The notes beneath the pieces were generated by a model, which was given only the letters and a program-made list of their open reading frames with translations, was not told the origin of the DNA and did no database searches. A DNA stretch of 64,000 nucleotides, taken from Dokdonella koreensis DS-123. Its GTDB lineage: Bacteria > Pseudomonadota > Gammaproteobacteria > Xanthomonadales > Rhodanobacteraceae. The position numbers and the translations under genes were made by a program. Within the stretch, counting starts at the first letter, position 1. The number at the start of each line of letters is the position of its first letter. The stretch lies in assembly GCF_001632775.1 (NCBI RefSeq), contig NZ_CP015249.1:538686-602685 (forward strand). Reading direction: 5' to 3'. This document shows positions 59,033-64,000 of this stretch, in pieces.

Positions 59033-59884
59033 GTGCATTTCAATCTTGCCCTGCTGCTCGTCATCCTGACCGCGGTCAGCGGTCTGGTCTGGCTGGTCGA
59101 CTGGCTGTTCTTCGCCGCCGGTCGCCGGCGCCGCGCGGAAGAGCTGCGCGCCATGGACACGCTGCCCGCCGAGGAGCGCAGGCTGCGCGCCGAGGCGGCA
59201 CTGCGCGAATCGACGATCGTCGAGTACGCGCGTTCGTTCTTTCCGGTGCTGCTGCTGATCCTGGTCGTGCGCTCGTTCATCGCCGAGCCGTTCAAGATCC
59301 CGTCCGGCTCGATGATGCCGACGCTGCTGGTCGGGGACTTCATCCTCGTCAACAAGTTCTCCTACGGCGTCCGCCTGCCGGTGCTCAACAGCAAGGTGCT
59401 CGATACCGGCGAGCCCAAGCGCGGCGACGTGGCCGTGTTCCGGTTCCCCCGCGATCCGCGCCAGGACTACATCAAGCGCGTGATCGGCGTGCCGGGCGAC
59501 CAGGTGACCTACCGCAACCGCACGCTCTACGTGAACGGCGAGCAGGTCGCCGACACCTACGTCGGTCCGTACGTGGGGCCGTCCGAGCCGGGCGGGCCGA
59601 ACCTGGCCGGCGCTCAGACCAAGCAGGAGAACCTGCTGGGCGTGGAGCACCGCATCCTGGTCCGCCCGAACCAGCCGCCGGGCCCGGAAGGCACCTGGAC
59701 CGTGCCGGACGGCCAGTACTTCGTGATGGGCGACAGCCGCGACAACAGCGCCGACAGCCGGTTCTGGGGCTTCGTCCCGGAGGAGAACCTGGTCGGCAAG
59801 GCCTTCTTGATCTGGATGAACTGTTCAGGCAGCTTCTGCACCGGCGGTTTCGACCTTTCGCGTATCGGTACGGTCATCCGCTGA
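59033..59884 (+). CDS. lepB: Signal peptidase I
   Basis: Cleaves Sec and Tat signal peptides from exported proteins. 283 residues, GTG start with AAGGAAA at good spacing. Two N-terminal membrane helices (about 3-24 and 72-88). Catalytic Ser in KIPSGSMMPTLLVGDFILV, catalytic Lys in YIKRVIGVPGDQV, and GDSRDNSADSRFWGFVPEENLVGKAF as box E. Lies 22 nt after lepA. Confidence 0.97.
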   Translation: MHFNLALLLVILTAVSGLVWLVDWLFFAAGRRRRAEELRAMDTLPAEERRLRAEAALRESTIVEYARSFFPVLLLILVVRSFIAEPFKIPSGSMMPTLLVGDFILVNKFSYGVRLPVLNSKVLDTGEPKRGDVAVFRFPRDPRQDYIKRVIGVPGDQVTYRNRTLYVNGEQVADTYVGPYVGPSEPGGPNLAGAQTKQENLLGVEHRILVRPNQPPGPEGTWTVPDGQYFVMGDSRDNSADSRFWGFVPEENLVGKAFLIWMNCSGSFCTGGFDLSRIGTVIR

Positions 59885-59946
59885 GCCGCTGCCGGGCCGG
59901 TGCGGCACCCGTGCGTCGTGTTGGACCTTGCCTGGAGGGGATCACC

Positions 59947-60360
59947 ATGTTGAGTCATCGCAATCCGAGCCGTCCCGGCGCCCGACCGGGCCGCCAGCGC
60001 GGCATCACCCTGATCGGCTTCCTGGTTCTGCTGGCCGTCGTCGGCTTCTTCGCCTATCTGGCCATGCGCCTGGTACCCGCCTACACCGAGTACATGGGCG
60101 TGGTGAAGTCGATGGAACTGGTCAAGAACGAGCCGAATGCGGCGCAGGCCTCGCCCGAGGAGATCCGGCGCAGCCTGCAGATCAAGTTCGACACCCAGTA
60201 CGTGGACAGCAAGAGCGTGCCGCCGCAGGCGATCACGGTGCTGCGCCAGGGTGGCGAGGCGACCTTGCGCGTCGCCTACGAGAAGCGCATCCCGTTCGCC
60301 TACAACGTCGATCTGGTCGTCAGCTTCGACAAGTCGGTCAACCTCGGGGGCGGCTATTAA
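59947..60360 (+). CDS. DUF4845 family membrane-anchored protein
   Basis: 137 residues from the ATG at 59947 (GGAGGGG upstream). The basic N-terminus GARPGRQRGITLIGFLVLLA resembles a pilin-like leader (G-I-T-L-I) and enters one membrane helix; the C-terminal domain is extracytoplasmic (LVPAYTEYMGVVKSMELV, YEKRIPFAYNVDLVVSFDKS). The family occurs between lepB and rnc in many betaproteobacteria and gammaproteobacteria with no known function. Its stop codon overlaps the presumed rnc start. Confidence 0.9.
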   Translation: MLSHRNPSRPGARPGRQRGITLIGFLVLLAVVGFFAYLAMRLVPAYTEYMGVVKSMELVKNEPNAAQASPEEIRRSLQIKFDTQYVDSKSVPPQAITVLRQGGEATLRVAYEKRIPFAYNVDLVVSFDKSVNLGGGY

Positions 60361-61024
60361 GGCAGCGATCGCCCTGGGCCACGCGTTCGACGACGCGCGC
60401 CTGCTGCGGCAGGCGTTCACCCATCGCAGTGCCGGCCAGCCGAACAACGAGCGGCTGGAGTTCCTCGGCGACAGCCTGCTCAATCTGATCGTCGCCGAAC
60501 TGATCTTCGAGTTGCACCCGCGTGCCGACGAAGGCGAGATGACGCGCCTGCGCGCCAGCCTGGTCAGCGGCGTCGCGCTGGCCGAGCGGGCGCGCGAGGA
60601 AGCGTTCCCCGAGCGACTGCACCTGGGCGGCGGCGAAATGAAGAGCGGCGGCCATCGCCGCGACTCGATCCTGGCCGACGCCTACGAGGCGGTGATCGCC
60701 GCCATCTACCTCGACGGCGGCTGGACCGCCTGTCGCGAAGCGGTCAGGTCGCGCTTCGGCACGGCGGTCGGAACCGCGCCCGGCCGGACCGAGAAGGATC
60801 CCAAGACGCGCCTGCAGGAACTCCTGCAGGGCGAAGGCCTGCCGGTACCGGTCTATGATCTGACCGACAGCCGCGGCGAGGACCACGCGCGGACCTTCGA
60901 GGTGACCTGCACGATCGAGGCCCTCTCGATCCATACCCGCGCCGAAGGGTCGAGCCGCCGGACCGCCGAGCAGCGCGCCGCCGCCGAGGCCCTCGAACAC
61001 GTGATCGCGAAACTCGCCGAATGA
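60356..61024 (+). CDS. rnc: Ribonuclease III, with an apparent ATT start
   Basis: Cleaves double-stranded RNA in rRNA and mRNA processing. The RNase III domain has HRSAGQPNNERLEFLGDSLLNLIVAEL and ILADAYEAVIAAIYLDGG (metal-binding Glu and Asp); the dsRBD is KTRLQELLQGEGLPVPVYDL ... RRTAEQRAAAEALEHVIAKL. No ATG, GTG or TTG occurs in frame anywhere near the expected N-terminus. The best candidate is ATT at 60356, six bases after GGGGG, overlapping the preceding stop and giving 222 residues (E. coli 226). CTG at 60374 is an alternative. The 3' end overlaps era (ATGA). Confidence 0.93.
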   Translation: MKAAIALGHAFDDARLLRQAFTHRSAGQPNNERLEFLGDSLLNLIVAELIFELHPRADEGEMTRLRASLVSGVALAERAREEAFPERLHLGGGEMKSGGHRRDSILADAYEAVIAAIYLDGGWTACREAVRSRFGTAVGTAPGRTEKDPKTRLQELLQGEGLPVPVYDLTDSRGEDHARTFEVTCTIEALSIHTRAEGSSRRTAEQRAAAEALEHVIAKLAE

Positions 61025-61923
61025 CCCTCCAAGACCCGTCCCACCGCTGCGGTCGCGTCGTCCTGATCGGACGTCCGAACGTCGGCAAGTCCACGCTCCT
61101 GAACGCCTTGATCGGCGAGCGCCTGAGCATCGTCTCGCCGAAGCCGCAGACGACCCGCCACAGCATCCTCGGCGTCGCCACGCGCGAAGGCGCGCAGATC
61201 GTGTTCGTCGATACGCCGGGCCTGCACGCGGCGGGCGGGCGGGCGCTCAACCGGCACGTCAACCGCGTGGCGCGCCAGGCACCCGAGGAGGCCGACCTGA
61301 TCGTCCACGTCGCCGATGCGCGCCGCTGGACCGACGAGGACGAGGCCGTCTGGCGGCTGGCCGCCGCCCATGCGGCGCCCAAGCTGCTGGTGCTCAACAA
61401 GGTGGACCTGGTGCCGGACAAGGGGCGCCTGCTGCCGTTCGCGGCGGAGCTGACCCGCACGCGCGACTATGCCGGCGTCCACTTCCTGTGCGCGCGGCGC
61501 CAGGACGGCCTGGCCGCGCTGCTCGACGACATCGCCGGGCGCCTGCCCGAGGGGCCGCCGGCATTCGGGGAGGACGAACTCACCGACCGCAGCGAGCGTT
61601 TCCTGGCCGCCGAGCTGATTCGCGAGCAGCTGATGCTGCAGCTCTCGGCCGAACTGCCGTACGCGACCACCGTGGAGATCGAGCGTTTCGAGGACGAGGG
61701 AGCGATGGCGAGGATCGCCGCGGCGATCTGGGTCGAGCGCGACGGACAGAAGGCGATCGTCGTCGGCAAGGCCGGCGAGCGGCTCAAGGCGATCGGCACC
61801 GCGGCGCGCCTGCGGATGGAGAAGCTTTTCGGCCGCAAGGTGTTCCTGCAGCTCTGGGTCAAGGTCCGCGAGAACTGGAGCGACGACGAGGCGGCGCTCC
61901 GGCGCCTGGGCTACGACGGCTGA
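61021..61923 (+). CDS. era: GTPase Era
   Basis: 300 residues (E. coli 301). Binds the 3' end of 16S rRNA and aids 30S assembly. G1 GRPNVGKSTLLN, G2 TTRHSILG, G3 VDTPGLH, G4 LVLNKVDLV, then the KH domain (about 200-300) with ERDGQKAIVVGKAGERLKAIGTAARLRMEKLFG. ATG start overlapping the rnc stop by 4 nt; recO starts 3 nt after its stop. Confidence 0.98.
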   Translation: MTLQDPSHRCGRVVLIGRPNVGKSTLLNALIGERLSIVSPKPQTTRHSILGVATREGAQIVFVDTPGLHAAGGRALNRHVNRVARQAPEEADLIVHVADARRWTDEDEAVWRLAAAHAAPKLLVLNKVDLVPDKGRLLPFAAELTRTRDYAGVHFLCARRQDGLAALLDDIAGRLPEGPPAFGEDELTDRSERFLAAELIREQLMLQLSAELPYATTVEIERFEDEGAMARIAAAIWVERDGQKAIVVGKAGERLKAIGTAARLRMEKLFGRKVFLQLWVKVRENWSDDEAALRRLGYDG

Positions 61924-61926
61924 GCG

Positions 61927-62664
61927 ATGCAGCGGATCGAGGGCCAGTCCGCCTTCATCGTGCATGCGCGGCCCTATCGCGAGACATCGCTGCTGATCGA
62001 ATGCCTGACACGCGACCACGGCCGCGTCGGGCTGATCGCGCGGGGCGTCCGCCGCGAGCGGACGCGACTGCCGCGCGGCTTGTTGCAGCCGTTGCAGGCG
62101 CTGCGGATCGACTGGATCGCGCGCGGCGAGCTCGGCACGCTGACCGCGGTCGAGCCCGCTGCCGCACCGGCCCGCTACGTCGGCGAGCCGCTGCTGGCAG
62201 CGATGTACGTCAATGAGCTGGTGTTACGGCTGGTCGGGCGCGGCGATCCCCACGCGACGGCGTTCGAGCGCTATGCCGATTGCCTGCGGCGGCTGACGAC
62301 GGCCGAACCGGTCGCCTGGACGCTGCGACGCTTCGAGCGCGACCTGCTGTCGGACCTGGGCTATGCGCTGGTGCTGACCACGAGCGGCGGTGCCGGAGCG
62401 CCGATCGATGCGCAGGCCGACTACGCCTACGATCCGGAAGCCGGACCGCGGCCCTGGCGTGGCGAGACCGGCGGCTTGCGCGTCGGCGGCGGCAGCCTGC
62501 TCGCGCTGGCGCAGGACCGCCTGCCCGATGCCGAGGGCCTGGAACAGCTGCGCCGGCTGATGCGCCGGGTGATTCGGCACCACCTGGGGGGCGCCAGCCT
62601 GCACGCCTGGGGCATGACGCTGGCCGGGATTCAATCCAGCAGCCGGCCGATCGCCGAACAGTAG
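61927..62664 (+). CDS. recO: DNA repair protein RecO
   Basis: 245 residues (E. coli 242). Mediates RecA loading on gapped DNA with RecR. N-terminal OB fold (IEGQSAFIVHARPYRETSLLIECLTRDHGRVGLIARGVRR) followed by the helical domain (YVNELVLRLVGRGDPHATAFERYADCLRRLT, RRFERDLLSDLGYAL). The zinc cysteines found in some RecO proteins are absent. Its last 34 nt overlap the convergent response-regulator gene. Confidence 0.93.
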   Translation: MQRIEGQSAFIVHARPYRETSLLIECLTRDHGRVGLIARGVRRERTRLPRGLLQPLQALRIDWIARGELGTLTAVEPAAAPARYVGEPLLAAMYVNELVLRLVGRGDPHATAFERYADCLRRLTTAEPVAWTLRRFERDLLSDLGYALVLTTSGGAGAPIDAQADYAYDPEAGPRPWRGETGGLRVGGGSLLALAQDRLPDAEGLEQLRRLMRRVIRHHLGGASLHAWGMTLAGIQSSSRPIAEQ

Positions 62665-63338
62665 GCGCGGAACTCGGCCAGCGCATCGTCGGGCCAGCCG
62701 GTGCCGGCATCCAGGGCCTTGTGCAGGGCGGCGATCGCGCCGGTGAGGCCGGGCACGCCGCAGAATCCGGCCGACGCCTCGAGGCGATGCAGCCGGTCGC
62801 GCAGCGCAGCCGTATCACGGGCCTGAGCCAGGTCCGCCAGTTCGCGCGGCAGCGCCAGCAGTTCCTGCCGCAGCAATGCCCGCAGGGCGTCGACGATGCC
62901 GCGATCACCGCCAGCGGCGCGCAATGCCTGGTCGTCGTCGAGCCAGCCGCTGCGATCCTCGGGCAGGTTCAGTTCGGGCAGGTGCTGCAGCAGCAGCGCG
63001 TGCAGGGCCTCCACGCTGATCGGCTTGAGCACCACGGCGTCGAAGCCGGCCTCGCGCAGCGAGCGGTGGATGTCCGGATCGTTCGACGCCGTGGTCGCCC
63101 AGGCCCCGACGTGGCGGGCCGGGCCGGTGCCGGAACGGATCCGCTTGAGCGCGCCGGGGCCGTCCAACTGGGGCATGCGGGCGTCGAAGAGCAGCAGGTC
63201 GAACGGTTCGGCAGCGGCCAGGATCACCGCCTGGCGGCCGTCCACGGCCGCTACGCACTCACCGCCGAGCTGGCGGATCGCCTCGGTGAAGAACTGCAGC
63301 GTCAGCGGGTTGTCGTCGGCGACGAGGATGCGGGGCAT
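62631..63338 (-). CDS. Response regulator with C-terminal Hpt domain
   Basis: 235 residues from the ATG at 63338 (AAGGA upstream). REC domain (1-118): acidic pocket ILVADDNPLT, phospho-Asp in LLLFDARMPQLDG and VLKPIS lysine. The C-terminal helical domain (about 150-235) has RLHRLEASAGFCGVPGL, the Hpt phosphotransfer His motif (H-x-L-x-x-S-A), with Glu in place of the usual Lys. No DNA-binding output and no kinase partner nearby; it probably works as a phosphorelay intermediate for a hybrid kinase elsewhere. Overlaps recO at the 3' ends. Confidence 0.85.
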   Translation of the reverse strand: MPRILVADDNPLTLQFFTEAIRQLGGECVAAVDGRQAVILAAAEPFDLLLFDARMPQLDGPGALKRIRSGTGPARHVGAWATTASNDPDIHRSLREAGFDAVVLKPISVEALHALLLQHLPELNLPEDRSGWLDDDQALRAAGGDRGIVDALRALLRQELLALPRELADLAQARDTAALRDRLHRLEASAGFCGVPGLTGAIAALHKALDAGTGWPDDALAEFRAYCSAIGRLLD

Positions 63339-63623
63339 CGGCAATCCTTGGCATTGAAGCGGTCTTCATCGACTCCAGGGCGAGTCATCCGTTCCCGGGC
63401 AGGCCTCGCCACGTTTGCGTGTCCGGGAACTGCTCGTCCAGACCCCGAACACGCGCAAAAGCGGCCGTGCGGGTTGGTCCTGGAACGCCGCCAGCGTGCG
63501 TTCGTGGCTGGACCTGACGGCCAGTCAGGCGTGGCGCCACGCAACACCTCCTGACGACGTTTCAGGACCAACGCGACCGGCCCGGGAGTGAATGACAGGT
63601 CCTGATGTCAGAATGGCCCGTCA

Positions 63624-64000
63624 TGATGGACCCGTCAATGTCAGTCCGTTTGGGCCTCGCGCTCGCGATCCTCGTCGCCGCATTGCTGCCCGCGCCGGTG
63701 CGCGCGGGCCGCCTGGCGCTGGCCGTGGACCGCATCGACGGCCCGGCGCTTCAGGCGTCCGACCTGCGGCTGCAGGTGGATGAAGCGAGCGGCGAGGTCG
63801 TCGTCGAGGCGGCGCGGCTGGCCGTGCCGGCGTTGCGCTGGTCGGGCGATGCGCTGGCATGGCGCTGCCAGCTGCAGCAGCGCGGCGAGGAGAGCGGTTG
63901 TGCGGGGCCGCTGCGGAGCGCCGGCCTTGCCGGCGAGCTGAAGGTACGGGCCGATCCGCAGCAGATCGGATTGGCCTTCATCGGCAGCGCGGCCCGCATC
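63624..64000 (+). CDS. Exported protein of unknown function, 3' end outside the window
   Basis: About 125 codons are visible. The signal peptide is MSVRLGLALAILVAALLPAPVRA, followed by a beta-rich sequence (GRLALAVDRIDGPALQASDLRLQVDEASGEVVVEAARLAVPALRW), one Cys pair region (WRCQLQQ, ESGCAGPLRS) and further strands. Starts at 63624, 63627, 63639 or 63606 are all in frame; none has a strong ribosome site. I do not recognise the family. The 285-bp gap upstream (63339-63623) shows no clear promoter. Confidence 0.6.

Noticed and set aside
60137-60355. Upstream extension of rnc to an in-frame ATG at 60137
   Set aside because: It would add about 70 Arg/Ser-rich residues read from the DUF4845 gene in another frame, making RNase III far longer than any homologue.
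1-64000. tRNA and rRNA genes, integrase genes or phage clusters
   Set aside because: I looked for TTCGA/TTCAA T-loop contexts with acceptor stems and for integrase-like motifs and found none that I can support; apart from the IS3 element the window reads as core chromosome.

Overview
This is a GC-rich (about 70% by eye) chromosomal segment of a gammaproteobacterium. Protein signatures and gene order point to the Xanthomonadales (Lysobacterales), most likely Rhodanobacteraceae or close relatives. The supporting blocks are LysM protein-dprA-topA-tsaC facing def-fmt-rsmB-DUF4390-ntrY, then rpoE-rseA-rseB-degP followed by lepA-lepB-DUF4845-rnc-era-recO, together with a GspA/GspB pair and DUF1820, DUF1800 and DUF1501 proteins. 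The genus is an inference and cannot be fixed from sequence reading alone.

Layout. 1-2.4 kb: the 5' two thirds or more of nrdA (class Ia ribonucleotide reductase, minus strand), behind a well-formed cobalamin riboswitch and a sigma70 promoter. 2.5-6.3 kb: a secreted protein with a C-terminal GFE motif, a SpmA/SpmB-like membrane protein, a tiny membrane protein and a beta-repeat periplasmic protein. 6.5-11 kb: gpmI-envC-ctp and DUF1820. 11.1-11.3 kb: a probable three-hairpin small RNA with CU-rich loops, a sigmaE-like promoter and an intrinsic terminator. 11.4-14.6 kb: a DUF1800/DUF1501 pair. 14.6-26 kb: translation and DNA maintenance genes in two divergent operons (tsaC, topA, dprA, LysM protein; def, fmt, rsmB, DUF4390 protein, ntrY-type kinase). 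26-31.7 kb: ybbP-ybbA diverging from tesA, then an isoaspartyl peptidase and an MBL-fold protein. 31.9-37 kb: an S9 peptidase lipoprotein and polA.

37-45.7 kb is the accessory-looking part. It carries two copies of an approximately 600-bp imperfect palindromic element with degenerate hexamer tracts at its ends and centre. One copy is intact (about 37.0-37.6 kb). The other (about 43.7-45.6 kb) is split by a 1277-bp IS3-family insertion whose transposase is broken. Between them lie a rhomboid protease, GspB/GspA, a Bax-inhibitor-like protein and an aldehyde dehydrogenase. 45.7-53.1 kb: a secreted Ig-like repeat protein, a FadB/FadJ-type beta-oxidation enzyme, a small protein resembling the N-terminal domain of Ycf46-type ATPases and a large EAL signalling protein. 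53.2-62.7 kb: the envelope-stress sigma factor operon and degP, each with a recognisable sigmaE-type promoter, then lepA through recO. The window ends with a REC-Hpt protein and the start of an unidentified secreted protein.

The most interesting items are the putative sigmaE-linked CU-rich small RNA at 11.15 kb, the palindromic repeat family with compensatory changes between its arms, the B12 riboswitch on a B12-independent reductase, and an rnc gene that appears to start at ATT.
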